Part shown: one piece after another, positions 19,762 through 28,851 of the stretch
Layout of the letters: every line of letters starts with the position of its first letter
Numbering within the stretch: position 1 is the stretch's first letter
DNA from: Bryobacterales bacterium
GTDB lineage: Bacteria; Acidobacteriota; Terriglobia; Bryobacterales; Bryobacteraceae
DNA length: 64,000 bases
Assembly (NCBI GenBank): GCA_003170295.1
Contig: PNAJ01000061.1
Coordinates: 33,630-97,629 of the forward strand
Direction: 5' to 3'
Program-made: the position numbers and the translations under genes
Notes under the pieces: generated by a model
Told to the model about the DNA's origin: nothing
The model's input: only the letters and a program-made list of their open reading frames with translations
The model's database searches: none

Positions 19762-19920
19762 TTAGTCCTCATCCACTGAATCCGGCAACGGCTTCTTGTG
19801 CTTGGGCTTCTTCCGGGCCACCTTCGGAACAATGGGCCGCGAAGCCTTCACCGGCCCAACGCGTTCCCGCGCAATCGCCCGCACTTCATTTTTCTGATCG
19901 AATTTGAGCTTCCGCTTCAC
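19762..19920 (-). CDS. Small (52-aa) highly basic hypothetical protein
   Basis: Reverse-strand GTG to TAA: MKRKLKFDQKNEVRAIARERVGPVKASRPIVPKVARKKPKHKKPLPDSVDED; fills the gap upstream of tatA in divergent orientation; below the ORF-track size cutoff. Confidence 0.55.
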   Translation of the reverse strand: MKRKLKFDQKNEVRAIARERVGPVKASRPIVPKVARKKPKHKKPLPDSVDED

Positions 19921-19958
19921 GCTTCCCGCCTGTGTTACAGTATGGATGAGGAGACCTT

Positions 19959-20138
19959 ATGCTTAAAAGTATCGGTCCGATGGAATTGGTCGTTATCCTC
20001 CTGGTAGCACTGCTGCTATTCGGCGGCAAGAAAATCCCGGAGTTGGCCAAAGGCTTGGGCGAAGGGATCCGCAACTTCAAGACTTCCTTGAAGGAAGGCG
20101 AACAACCCCCACCCCCCGACGATAAGAAGCCGGCGTAA
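19959..20138 (+). CDS. tatA: Sec-independent protein translocase TatA
   Basis: 59-aa [62 protein letters not shown]; TatA/E TM helix, [21 protein letters not shown] motif. Not in ORF track (size cutoff). Confidence 0.93.
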   Translation: MLKSIGPMELVVILLVALLLFGGKKIPELAKGLGEGIRNFKTSLKEGEQPPPPDDKKPA

Positions 20139-20193
20139 GCGCTTCCTGGCCCGGCCTGAAGTATTGGCGGACCTCAATCGGTATTCGAACTAC

Positions 20194-20233
20194 AAAAACC
20201 CCGCGCCGGCCCTATAAGCCTCGCGGGGTTTTT
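20194..20233. terminator. Bidirectional intrinsic terminator between tatA and HU
   Basis: aaaaaccccgcg-ccggccctataagcct-cgcggggttttt: 12-nt perfectly complementary arms with A/T tracts on both sides, between convergent genes. Confidence 0.92.
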
Positions 20234-20257
20234 CATTGCTCCGGCGTCCCGCCGGAG

Positions 20258-20563
20258 TTATTTCTTTGCCTTCGGCGGAACGATCGAGTCCTTCACCGCT
20301 TTCGCGACGCGGAACTTCACTACCTTCTTAGCCGGAATCTTGATAGCTTCGCCTGTCGCCGGATTGCGGCCAATACGCGCCTTGCGATCGACACGGACCA
20401 ACCGGCCGATGCCAGGCAGCACGGCTACGCCGCTCTTTTTGGTTTCCTTGATTGCGAGATCGGCGTAGGCGAGTGTGAATGCCTTTGCTACCTTGTTTGG
20501 TACTTCGACCGCTGCCGCCAGCTCTTTGATAAACTGCGATTGCGTCATCTTTGTTGCTGCCAT
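20258..20563 (-). CDS. HU-family DNA-binding protein
   Basis: MAATKMTQSQFIKELAAAVEVPNKVAKAF...LPGIGRLVRVDRKARIGRNPATGEAIKIPAKKVVKFRVAKAVKDSI. Confidence 0.95.
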   Translation of the reverse strand: MAATKMTQSQFIKELAAAVEVPNKVAKAFTLAYADLAIKETKKSGVAVLPGIGRLVRVDRKARIGRNPATGEAIKIPAKKVVKFRVAKAVKDSIVPPKAKK

Positions 20564-20647
20564 AATTCTCCTTTTTTCTGATTCTCCCGGTTGTACGATG
20601 CACGCCCACGCGCTTCTGAAACGCCCCGGACCCGCATTTGCAACTAA

Positions 20648-20677
20648 ATGATAAGGGATCGGTAAACCCGGTGTAAA
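20648..20677 (-). promoter_or_regulatory. Putative sigma70-like promoter for the HU gene
   Basis: On the minus strand TTTACA-N18-TATCAT about 85 bp upstream of the HU ATG. Confidence 0.4.
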
Positions 20678-20790
20678 GAGAAATATGCGGGGAATGGCCG
20701 ATTTTCCAGGGTTTTTCACAGGCGTGTGCGCCCGAGCTCCATGCCCGCCGCGATTTGCTACACTGGCGCATAGGGGCAAAGAAAAGGCGA

Positions 20791-22050
20791 ATGAACAACT
20801 TACGAGAGCTTCTCGAAAATATCAACCGCAAGTATGACGCTCGCCCGCTCCCTCCACCTCGCCGCATGCCGGTCGAGGAATTCATGCCCGGCGAAGAAGT
20901 CGAAACCGCCTTCGGCCGTCATTTCGAAACCGAAAAGCTGTGGGAGCATCATCGACATCATGGCAGCGCCGATATCGGCGCGCTGGCTTGTCTGCCGCAC
21001 GATCTTCTTTCCGTAATCGGGTGTGAAATGCCCTCCGCGCCCCCGGAAACATGGGCTTTTCTCGATACCGAGACCACCGGACTCTCCGGCAGTATCAGCA
21101 CGTGTGCGTTTCTAGTCGGCGTTGGCCGCATCACGCAAGAAGGATTTCACGTCCGCCAGTTTTTCATGCGTGGCTATCGGGAAGAGGCGAGTCTTCTCGA
21201 TGCCCTCTCGCGTTATCTTAAGAATTTCCAAGTGCTGATTACCTACAACGGCATGGCCTTCGACCAGCCGCTGCTCGAATCGCGCTATCGCCTCAATCGC
21301 GCCCGCTCCCCTTTTTACCGGCTGCCTCACCTCGATCTGCTCCATGGCGCGCGCCGCCTGTGGAAGCTCCGCTTCGATAGATGCCGCCTCGTCGATCTGG
21401 AAAATCAAGTGTTGGGCTTCGAACGAACCGGCGACATTCCCGGCGCGATGATCCCGTACGTCTACTTCGAATACCAGCGGACGAAATGGATCGAGCGCCT
21501 GGTCCCCGTCTTTCACCACAACGCGCTCGATATCCTCACGCTGGCCTGCCTCACTGGAATCGTCCCCCATGCCTTTAAGGACGCGGCATCGCGCACCAAT
21601 GCGGCCGAGTTAACCGGTATCGCAAGATGGCTAAACGAAGCCGGCGACATCGACCGCGCGTTGCCCCTCTACCGCCGAGCCGTGGAATCCGGCTTGCGCG
21701 ACGATCTCCTCTTCCGCACTTTATGGGACATTGCAAAAATAGAATGGAAGCAAGGCAACCACACCGCAGCGCTCGCGGTCTGGACCGATCTGGCGGCGAC
21801 AAAGAACCCTTTCCGAGTAAAGGCTTTTTTGGAGCTGGCCAAACACTCCGAGCACACCGAAAAGAACTACGCGCGAGCCCTGGAACTCACCCGCGACGCT
21901 CTCGCGCTCGAATCATCGGCGGAACTGGAAAAACGAGAACAGCGTTTGTTCAAAAAGACCAACTCACTTGCCGATACAAAACGTAGAAAAAATGCGGTTC
22001 AGAATGTCGTCCGCCGTCGTCGCCCCGGTAATCGCGTCGATGGGCCGTAG
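20791..22050 (+). CDS. Ribonuclease H-like exonuclease (YprB-type) with TPR-like C-terminus
   Basis: [29 protein letters not shown]...[20 protein letters not shown]...[12 protein letters not shown]...[15 protein letters not shown]. Confidence 0.85.
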   Translation: MNNLRELLENINRKYDARPLPPPRRMPVEEFMPGEEVETAFGRHFETEKLWEHHRHHGSADIGALACLPHDLLSVIGCEMPSAPPETWAFLDTETTGLSGSISTCAFLVGVGRITQEGFHVRQFFMRGYREEASLLDALSRYLKNFQVLITYNGMAFDQPLLESRYRLNRARSPFYRLPHLDLLHGARRLWKLRFDRCRLVDLENQVLGFERTGDIPGAMIPYVYFEYQRTKWIERLVPVFHHNALDILTLACLTGIVPHAFKDAASRTNAAELTGIARWLNEAGDIDRALPLYRRAVESGLRDDLLFRTLWDIAKIEWKQGNHTAALAVWTDLAATKNPFRVKAFLELAKHSEHTEKNYARALELTRDALALESSAELEKREQRLFKKTNSLADTKRRKNAVQNVVRRRRPGNRVDGP

Positions 22051-23292
22051 CGCCGCATAGAGATCCAGCAGCAGCATCTCATGCGGGATGCCGAGGCCGT
22101 TGGCGGTCAGTGCTTGGCCGAGCGCCTCCTGCGATTCGCGCAGCAACTGCTCGTGCCGCAGACTGGTGATGAATCCGCCCTCCTGTTCGATCTGACCGCG
22201 CGGAGCAATCGCGTCGACAATCGCGCGCCGCAACTCAGCGATGCCCTCGCCCGTCAGCGCGGAAACGTTCAGTCCAAGATCCGATTTTCCAAGATCGCAT
22301 TTATTCGCGACCACCAGTGTTTTCCCCTGTGCGCGCCCAATCAGCGCTGTGTCCGATTCTTCGAGTGGCACTGAGGAATCGATCACCACCAGCGTCAAAT
22401 CCGCGTCCGCCATCGCTTGATAGCTGCGTTCGATCCCCAGGTTCTCGACGGTATCCTGACCTTCGCGAATCCCCGCCGTATCGACGAACTTTACCGGGAT
22501 TCCCTCCACCGATGCGGTCTCTGATACCAGATCCCGCGTAGTTCCGGGAATATCGGTCACGATCGCGCGGTCTTGTTCCAGCAGGCGATTAAAAAGGCTG
22601 CTCTTCCCGACGTTCGGCCGCCCGACGATGGCGAGCGTGAACCCTTCGTGCACCAGCTTGCCGTATGCGAAGCTCGCAATCAGTGCCCGGGTCGCATCCA
22701 GAATCGGCCTGATGAGCATCTCGATTTGAGACGACGGAGCGAACCCGATGTCGTCCTCCGCAAAATCGATCCCGGCTTCGAGCAGCGTGATTAACTGGAG
22801 CAATTGCTCCTTCACCGGCTTGACCCGCCGCGATACCGACCCCGTAGTTTGTTGCGCGGCGATGCGAGCCTGGTAAAGAGTCGTCGCATCGATCAAATCG
22901 CGCACCGCCTCGGCTTGCGGAAGATCGATCCGCCCATTCACATACGCGCGCAACGTGAACTCGCCAGGCTCCGCGAGGCGCGCGCCAAACTGGCAAGCGC
23001 GTTCGAGAGCGAACCGCAGCACCACAGGCGACCCGTGGCATGCGATCTCGACTACATCTTCAGCCGTATAGGATCGAGGCGCCGCGAAATACGTAACCAC
23101 CACTTGATCGACATCCGCCAATTCCGCCAGCACCGCACTCCACGGACGCCACGAAAAATCATCGGAAAACTCAAGGATTTTCTCAGAAATCGCCCGCGCC
23201 TCCGTGCCGGAGAGACGAACCACGCCGATTCCTCCACGCCCAGGCGGCGTAGAAACCGCAACAATCGTGTCTTTGAGATTCACTTGTGCCAC
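21964..23292 (-). CDS. mnmE: tRNA uridine-5-carboxymethylaminomethyl(34) synthesis GTPase
   Basis: [48 protein letters not shown]-terminus [13 protein letters not shown]. Confidence 0.97.
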   Translation of the reverse strand: MAQVNLKDTIVAVSTPPGRGGIGVVRLSGTEARAISEKILEFSDDFSWRPWSAVLAELADVDQVVVTYFAAPRSYTAEDVVEIACHGSPVVLRFALERACQFGARLAEPGEFTLRAYVNGRIDLPQAEAVRDLIDATTLYQARIAAQQTTGSVSRRVKPVKEQLLQLITLLEAGIDFAEDDIGFAPSSQIEMLIRPILDATRALIASFAYGKLVHEGFTLAIVGRPNVGKSSLFNRLLEQDRAIVTDIPGTTRDLVSETASVEGIPVKFVDTAGIREGQDTVENLGIERSYQAMADADLTLVVIDSSVPLEESDTALIGRAQGKTLVVANKCDLGKSDLGLNVSALTGEGIAELRRAIVDAIAPRGQIEQEGGFITSLRHEQLLRESQEALGQALTANGLGIPHEMLLLDLYAALRPIDAITGATTADDILNRIFSTFCIGK

Positions 23293-23320
23293 CCTCTAAA
23301 TTGCTTTGGTGCCACGTTGG

Positions 23321-23440
23321 GCAGGTTGATAGAGATTGCTGAAAAACTCATCTCCCCCTCCGGGGTGGGGCGGACCCCCTGGTCCGCGGCCGATCCCCGG
23401 ATCGGCCCGTCCGGTGTCCGCGGGGCTGGTTTTATGGTCA
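23321..23440. repeat. Intergenic repeat remnant
   Basis: gcaggttgatagagattgctgaaaaactc is shared (near-identical) with 36424-36452; followed by GC-rich palindromic block ggtccgcggccgatccccggatcggcc. Confidence 0.6.
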
Positions 23441-23574
23441 AGAGGGCGATCAGAAATCGCGCACAAACCAGCGGGTCCAGCACCACTTGGCTTCCGAAGG
23501 TCACTTAATAAGAGTTTTCAGCGGCCTCTGATAACCTGCGGCCAATTGGCAATCGGCCTCTTCAGGCTGTGAAT

Positions 23575-24219
23575 CTATCGCCGCGGCCCGCGATCGCGTC
23601 CAAACCCGCCCGGCCCCCGCGGTCCACCTCTTCCGGGAGGCCCTCCCCTACGGTCACCCCGCCGCATTCCGTCCTCTTCCGGCCTCGGCCGCGGCGGACG
23701 AATCGGCTCCGGCAAAACCTTCAGATCCGATGGAACGATCACCACCTGCCGGATCGGACCTTCGCCAACGCTCTCGCTGCGAACGTCGGTTTCGCCGCGC
23801 AACGCCAGATGCAGGATGCGCCGCTCCCGGCTGTTCATGGGACTGAAGTGAAATGGCGCATGCGATTTCTTCACTCGCTCCGCCGCGGCAAGCGCGCTCA
23901 TTCTCAACTCTTCGATGCGCAGAATCCGGCGGTCATTCGCGTCGAAACAGATCCTCGAATGCTCTTCCCCAGCCATCCCCAGCGCTTCCATAGTGAGGTG
24001 TTCCAGCGCCAGCAGCAGCTCGGTCTTATTTTCGAGCAGCAAATCGACGTCGGGACCCGTGAACCGGATCATCAGGTCGGGATTCTCAAAATCCGGGTGC
24101 GGCGTTTCTCCCTCCGCAACCGTGAAATCGAGCTTAAAGCCAGCCAGCCCGAACACGTGCTTCAGGAACTTGTCAATGCGAGGGCCATCTTCGGCAACGG
24201 TAAACTTCTTCTGGGGCAC
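23575..24219 (-). CDS. jag: SpoIIIJ-associated RNA-binding protein Jag (KH/R3H) with RG-rich tail
   Basis: GTG start 2 nt after yidC stop: MPQKKFTVAEDGPRIDKFLKHVFGLAGF...LLENKTELLLALEHLTMEAL...RILHLALRGETDVRSESVGEGPIRQVVI; tail RRGDRRGGPPGRGGPRGPGGFGRDRGPRR. Confidence 0.88.
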   Translation of the reverse strand: MPQKKFTVAEDGPRIDKFLKHVFGLAGFKLDFTVAEGETPHPDFENPDLMIRFTGPDVDLLLENKTELLLALEHLTMEALGMAGEEHSRICFDANDRRILRIEELRMSALAAAERVKKSHAPFHFSPMNSRERRILHLALRGETDVRSESVGEGPIRQVVIVPSDLKVLPEPIRPPRPRPEEDGMRRGDRRGGPPGRGGPRGPGGFGRDRGPRR

Positions 24220-24221
24220 GT

Positions 24222-25940
24222 TCAGTTCCTGTTCTTTTTCTTCGCGACCGGTTTTACGTCCACGACTTTCGGCGACGGCTTGGGTGTGCCCCGATTCAAA
24301 AACCACTGCTGAGCAATGCCCACCACGTTTCCGGTCAACCAGTATATTACCAGCCCGGAGGAAGCGAAGTAGAACATGTACCCCATCACGAGCGGCATGA
24401 ACATCATCATCTTCTGTTGCGTGGGGTCCACGCCGGGACTCGGCGTCATCTTTTGTGAAAGGAACTGCGTCACCACCAGGATCACCGGCAACACGTGAAT
24501 CGCCAGCGTTTCCATCTGTGAAAGATCCGAGACCCACAGCCAATGCGCGCCCCGCAACTGAATCGCGACGTTCAGCACTTTATAAAACGCGAAGAAGAAC
24601 GGCAGTTGGAGCAGCATCGGCAGACAGCCTCCCGCCGGATTCACTCCGTTCACCTTATAGAGAGCCATGATCTCCGCGTTCTGATCGGCTTTCTTCGGAT
24701 CGTTCAGCGAAAGCCCCTTGTACCGCGCGTTGATGGCGGCGATCTGCGGCTGAATCGTCTGCATCTTCTTCGACGATTTCATGCTGGTCATCTTCAACGG
24801 AAACAGCAGCGTGTTGATCGCGACCGTCACCAGGATGATCGCCCAGCCGTAATTTCCACCAACGTGTCCCGCCATCCACTTCAACGCTTCAAACAGACCC
24901 TTGGCGATAATCCCGAACATTCCCCAATCCACCACTTGCTCGAGCTTTGGATTCACGCGCTTCAGAATCTCGATATCCTTAGGCCCCACGAAAAGCTCGA
25001 ATGAGTTGAATCCTTCCCCGCCCACCGCCGCTCCCACGCGCGGCTCTTCTTTGCCGTCCTTGAGGATGTTGTCGGAGTACGTGGTCAATTCCATCGACGA
25101 AGCGCCGGTAGGCAGCAGCACGCCCGCGAAATAACTGTCTTCGATGCCAGCAAAAGTATACTGACCGCCCGAAGTCACCGGTCCGCTCTTGGCATCCTTC
25201 GGATCTTTCTTTTGCAGCTCGTTGCTGAGCACCCCGTAGGATCTGGGCGCATTCGGATCGTAGAGCAGTGCGTGTTGCAGCGACGCCGGATTGCTGACCG
25301 TCTCGTCGCCGAATCCGCCCCGCCATTCGAGCGAGTGCGGCAGCATCACACCGGTCTGCGAAACCTGCGACGTCACGCGCGCCAGATAACTGTCCTTCGC
25401 GAACTGAAAGGTTTTCTTGACGTCCACGCGTCCGTCTGAAAACTCGAACGCCAGGTTGTAGCCGTCGCGATCCAATTTAAACAGCGCGGTATTCGGATCG
25501 AAGGTCGGTTTCTGACCCTTAAACTCGATTGAGAATGGCGCGGGGACTTTGGCAAGCGCCGCCGCGTTCACAAGATCGAGAGGCTTTCCGTTATGATCCT
25601 TGAAATCCCGAAGGACCCAGCTTTTCACCACCGCGCCTTTACTCGAAAAAACAATGTGGCAAAGACCCGTGTCGACCACTACGGTTTCTTCCTGGTCGCC
25701 ATGGATCTGCCCCGGCATTTCCGCCGCCGCCGCTGCAGCCACAGGAATCACGGGTGCTGGAGCCGCAGGGGGAGGCGCCGTCGCCTCCACCGGATCGGTT
25801 GTCTTAGAAGTCGCGGGCTTGTTCGCACCCGGCGCCGGCGCCGCCGCAGGCTTATAGATGTAAGGCGTCAGGAACAGCACCAGCCCCATCAGCACGAATG
25901 CGATGAGAAGCCGCGCCTCCATCGAAAGGTCTTTCTTCAT
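24222..25940 (-). CDS. yidC: Membrane protein insertase YidC
   Basis: MEARLLIAFVLMGLVLFLTPYIY; YGWAIILVTVAINTLLFPLKMTSMKSSKKMQTIQPQI...GGCLPMLLQLPFFFAFYKVL. Confidence 0.97.
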   Translation of the reverse strand: MKKDLSMEARLLIAFVLMGLVLFLTPYIYKPAAAPAPGANKPATSKTTDPVEATAPPPAAPAPVIPVAAAAAAEMPGQIHGDQEETVVVDTGLCHIVFSSKGAVVKSWVLRDFKDHNGKPLDLVNAAALAKVPAPFSIEFKGQKPTFDPNTALFKLDRDGYNLAFEFSDGRVDVKKTFQFAKDSYLARVTSQVSQTGVMLPHSLEWRGGFGDETVSNPASLQHALLYDPNAPRSYGVLSNELQKKDPKDAKSGPVTSGGQYTFAGIEDSYFAGVLLPTGASSMELTTYSDNILKDGKEEPRVGAAVGGEGFNSFELFVGPKDIEILKRVNPKLEQVVDWGMFGIIAKGLFEALKWMAGHVGGNYGWAIILVTVAINTLLFPLKMTSMKSSKKMQTIQPQIAAINARYKGLSLNDPKKADQNAEIMALYKVNGVNPAGGCLPMLLQLPFFFAFYKVLNVAIQLRGAHWLWVSDLSQMETLAIHVLPVILVVTQFLSQKMTPSPGVDPTQQKMMMFMPLVMGYMFYFASSGLVIYWLTGNVVGIAQQWFLNRGTPKPSPKVVDVKPVAKKKNRN

Positions 25941-25956
25941 ACGCTGAAACAGGCCC

Positions 25957-26181
25957 TCAACGGACCGGATCCAGACCCCCTTGATGAAATGGATGGCAGC
26001 GGATGATGCGCCTCACGCCCTTCGCAACCCCGCGCCACACGCCGTATTTTTCCACTGCTTGCATCATGTAAACCGAACACGTCGGCTCAAACCGGCACGC
26101 CGAGGGCAGCAGCGGCGAAAGCCTTCGCTTATAGATACGCAGCGCGCCGATCACAGTTCGCACAGAGGCGGGCGGCCTCAT
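25957..26181 (-). CDS. yidD: Membrane protein insertion efficiency factor YidD
   Basis: MRPPASVRTVIGALRIYKRRLSPLLPSACRFEPTCSVYMMQAVEKYGVWRGVAKGVRRIIRCHPFHQGGLDPVR. Confidence 0.95.
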   Translation of the reverse strand: MRPPASVRTVIGALRIYKRRLSPLLPSACRFEPTCSVYMMQAVEKYGVWRGVAKGVRRIIRCHPFHQGGLDPVR

Positions 26182-26243
26182 TGTCACTTGACAGATACTG
26201 CCGCCCGCCGGAGCTTGTTCTTCACGGGCCGTGCGGCTGTTAT

Positions 26244-26639
26244 TTATGAGATCCCGCATTTTTCGATTACCTTCGCGAGCGCCCGCTCGAGATCGGCGAA
26301 CGGAGCCAGAATCGCCGCCTTGCGTGGGTTGATGACGATGTCCCAATCGATATTCCAGTCCATCCTGTGCAGCCGGAATGCCGCTCGAAAACGCCTCTTG
26401 ATGCGATTGCGCACCACCGCTCCGCCCAGCGCCTTTGGGACCGTAAGCCCGATACGCACTCCTGCCGCATCGCCTTCGCGCCGCACCATACAAAACGCGG
26501 CGAACAAAGGACCGGATACGCGGGTGCCGTTATCATAGACCGTTCGGAAGTCGGCGGAGCGCAGAATGCGAGAAGAACGAGGGAACGACTGCTGGCCGCC
26601 GGAGCCGGTGTTAATGGGAGTTCCGGACAGCTCTTTCAT
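26244..26639 (-). CDS. rnpA: Ribonuclease P protein component
   Basis: [20 protein letters not shown]...[28 protein letters not shown]; overlaps end of rpmH. Confidence 0.93.
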   Translation of the reverse strand: MKELSGTPINTGSGGQQSFPRSSRILRSADFRTVYDNGTRVSGPLFAAFCMVRREGDAAGVRIGLTVPKALGGAVVRNRIKRRFRAAFRLHRMDWNIDWDIVINPRKAAILAPFADLERALAKVIEKCGIS

Positions 26640-26778
26640 CGCTGACCGTCAACTTATGGCGGCCCTTGGCGCGACGGCGCGACAGCACGGCGCGGCCATT
26701 CTTCGTGTCCATCCGGGACCGGAATCCATGAGTCTTCGCGCGCTTGCGATTATTGGGCTGAAATGTACGTTTCGGCAT
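26611..26778 (-). CDS. rpmH: 50S ribosomal protein L34
   Basis: Reverse strand: [55 protein letters not shown]; absent from ORF track (55 aa). Confidence 0.95.
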   Translation of the reverse strand: MPKRTFQPNNRKRAKTHGFRSRMDTKNGRAVLSRRRAKGRHKLTVSDERAVRNSH

Positions 26779-26863
26779 GGTCTTTCTTCACTGGCGCGGA
26801 GGCGCACCTGTAGGTCAATTTGAGACGCTTTCAGTATAGCAGACCGTTATGTTGTGTGTGCTT

Positions 26864-26903
26864 GGTGGCGCGAGCTTTAGCTTGCAGCGGCGGCTTCAGC
26901 CGT
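26864..26903. repeat. Short-hairpin intergenic repeat (ggtggc... family)
   Basis: ggtggcgcgagctttagcttgcagcggcggcttcagccg; two small palindromes after ggtggcgc, compare 27604-27627 and 55377-55401. Confidence 0.5.
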
Positions 26904-26966
26904 CGTCTTCTTCACACCAGGCACCGAACCGCCACGCGTAAGCATGCGGACAGACGCGAGGAGCCT

Positions 26967-27557
26967 TCACATCTCCAATTTCCCCTTCACCATCATGTCC
27001 TTCACCCGAAACTCCACCGTGCGGAACGGCGGCGTCACCCCAGGCAGATACAGCTCGAACGTCACCATCTTGTCCGTTGCCTGCACCTCGCGTGGAAAAG
27101 CCATGCGCAGGTAAACATCGTTCGCAGTAGGCGGGAAATGCCCAGTCACCTTATACTTCTTCCGCCCCACCCGCATCACCGACTCCTCCTCCATCCGCTT
27201 GGTCGCCGAAGCATCGTCAAAATCCTTAGTGCGAGGAATCCGGACCGCCACCACAATCTGCGTCGCCCGATTATCTTCAAGCCACAGCCGATACTCGGTG
27301 TCCATCGGAGTTTCAACAACCTTGCGCAGATACCGCAATTCCCGCTGCTTCTCGGCCTCCCGCATCGGCCCAGCGGTAGCGAGATAAACCTGCACCGCCG
27401 CGACGTGCGAATCTTTCGAAGCCCCCGTCCCCTCCGCCATCTGCCCCCAGGGAGAATCGGTAAACATGCGAATCAGCTCATCGTCAGTCCAATCAGAAGG
27501 AGCCTTCGTTTCCCAAAACGATGCGGCGAGGAAGAAGAGCATCGCGACCAGCTTCAT
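26967..27557 (-). CDS. Hypothetical secreted protein (GWxTD-like region possible)
   Basis: MKLVAMLFFLAASFWETKAPSDWTDDELIRMFTDSPWGQMAEG...; signal-like N-terminus, complete ORF, no confident family. Confidence 0.7.
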   Translation of the reverse strand: MKLVAMLFFLAASFWETKAPSDWTDDELIRMFTDSPWGQMAEGTGASKDSHVAAVQVYLATAGPMREAEKQRELRYLRKVVETPMDTEYRLWLEDNRATQIVVAVRIPRTKDFDDASATKRMEEESVMRVGRKKYKVTGHFPPTANDVYLRMAFPREVQATDKMVTFELYLPGVTPPFRTVEFRVKDMMVKGKLEM

Positions 27558-27609
27558 AACGTCGATTGTGGCACAGCCCCCCGATCCAGCCTGCTGGGGG
27601 GCGTGGTGG

Positions 27610-27627
27610 CACAGGCTTCAGCCTGTG
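27610..27627. repeat. Perfect hairpin of the ggtggc(a/g)cagg intergenic repeat family
   Basis: CACAGGCT-tc-AGCCTGTG, preceded by ggtgg and followed by atctgttttt. Confidence 0.6.
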
Positions 27628-27658
27628 ATCTGTTTTTGTCATTCACAACCCTCAATTT

Positions 27659-27772
27659 TCATGACCGCGCGAGAGCCTCATAAACATCCACGCGCTGTGT
27701 TGTTTTCCTCAACACATCGATTGGCTTCCGCTTTGAAACCTTTCGAACAACTGGGAGATTTGGAGAACCCAT
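27659..27772 (-). pseudogene. Truncated/deleted copy of the 105-aa gene at 28852-29169
   Basis: Encodes MGSPNLPVVRKVSKRKPIDVLRKTTQRVDVYEALARS vs intact MSSPSLPAVRKVSKRELRSIWNDPTFQSTLLRKTTQRVDVYEALAPP...; internal deletion and early stop. Confidence 0.8.
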
Positions 27773-28035
27773 GCTAACCGGGCAGCTTCGAGAATTGACC
27801 GAAAACTGCATTGCTGGAACCGTGTCGGTCTCCGGCTTCTCCGAACGCTTTGTGAGCCTCTACTTCGCCGGTCGGCAACACCGTCAGATTGCGCAGCGCC
27901 GTGGTAGCCCCTCGCCGAACGCTCCCGTGGGCATCGTTCGGAGTCGTCGCTTCGCTTGGAGTTGGAGAAGGCCCTCGTCTCGTAGCGAAGCATCGTGCGT
28001 CTGTCCCGTTACTCAATCTATAAGCCCAACTGTAA
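27771..28035 (+). pseudogene. Frameshifted copy of the 84-aa gene at 29168-29422
   Basis: MLTGQLRELTENCIAGTVSVSGFSERFVSLYFAGRQ... matches MLTGQLRELIESYVAGTVSVSDFSERFASLYFAVRQ; nucleotide similarity continues to about 28010 in other frames with indels. Confidence 0.8.
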
Positions 28036-28107
28036 ATTCCTCCGGCATCGGCGCTGGAGACGCAATCCGTTCCGTCGTGCCTTTTGCGATGATGGGCTGG
28101 AGGGTTC

Positions 28108-28809
28108 GTGGCGGTGGAAAAGCTAGCGTTGCTACGCTTTATCGAGAACCGAAGCTTGCAGCGGTATTTCCACGGCCGCGGGGTGGAAATCGGAGCACTG
28201 TGGCGTCGCTTTCCTCTCCCTCGGCGCGCACGCGTCTGGTACATCGATCGGCTGGGCGGCGAGGGACTGGAAGAGCACTACCCTGAACTGAGGGGCCGCA
28301 TCATCCAGCCGGATCTGCTGGCAGACGCCGCAGAGCTGCCGTTGGCTCCGGCCAGTCTGGACTTTCTGATTGCCAGCCACCTGCTCGAACACCTGCAATT
28401 CCCCCTGGCCGCGTTGCGTGCCTGGTACAACCTCCTGGCGCCCGGAGGCGTCCTATTGCTCCGGGTGCCCGACAAACGCTACACCTTCGATAAACGCCGC
28501 GTCCGCACGTCTTTGGCACACCTGTTGAGCGAGCATGACGACCCCAAACTGTTCGGGCTTCGAGACCATTACGCGGACTTTGTCGCGAACGTAGCGGACT
28601 TGCGCCCGGACACTCAGGAGTTCGAACAGACAATCGACGATCTGATGCGCCGGAACTACAGCATTCACTTTCACGCCTGGATCGACGATGATGTGCGCGA
28701 GATCGTAGACTTTACTCAAAGCGCTTGGCGGCTGGAGTGGGATCTCGTGGTCTTCCGCCGCGCCCGTTCGTACCGCAAGGAAACCACCGTATTGCTGCGG
28801 CGGAAATAG
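28108..28809 (+). CDS. Class I SAM-dependent methyltransferase
   Basis: GRGVEIGALWRRF...DLLADAAELPLAPASLDFLIASHLLEHLQFPLAALRAWYNLLAPGGVLLLRVPDKRYTFD. Confidence 0.85.
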   Translation: MAVEKLALLRFIENRSLQRYFHGRGVEIGALWRRFPLPRRARVWYIDRLGGEGLEEHYPELRGRIIQPDLLADAAELPLAPASLDFLIASHLLEHLQFPLAALRAWYNLLAPGGVLLLRVPDKRYTFDKRRVRTSLAHLLSEHDDPKLFGLRDHYADFVANVADLRPDTQEFEQTIDDLMRRNYSIHFHAWIDDDVREIVDFTQSAWRLEWDLVVFRRARSYRKETTVLLRRK

Positions 28810-28851
28810 CGGCTTCCCAGCTTCATAAGGTCGATTGTGTCACGGTGATTC

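Noticed and set aside
26779-26966. Replication origin next to rpmH
   Set aside because: No dnaA gene and no convincing DnaA-box cluster or AT-rich unwinding region seen.
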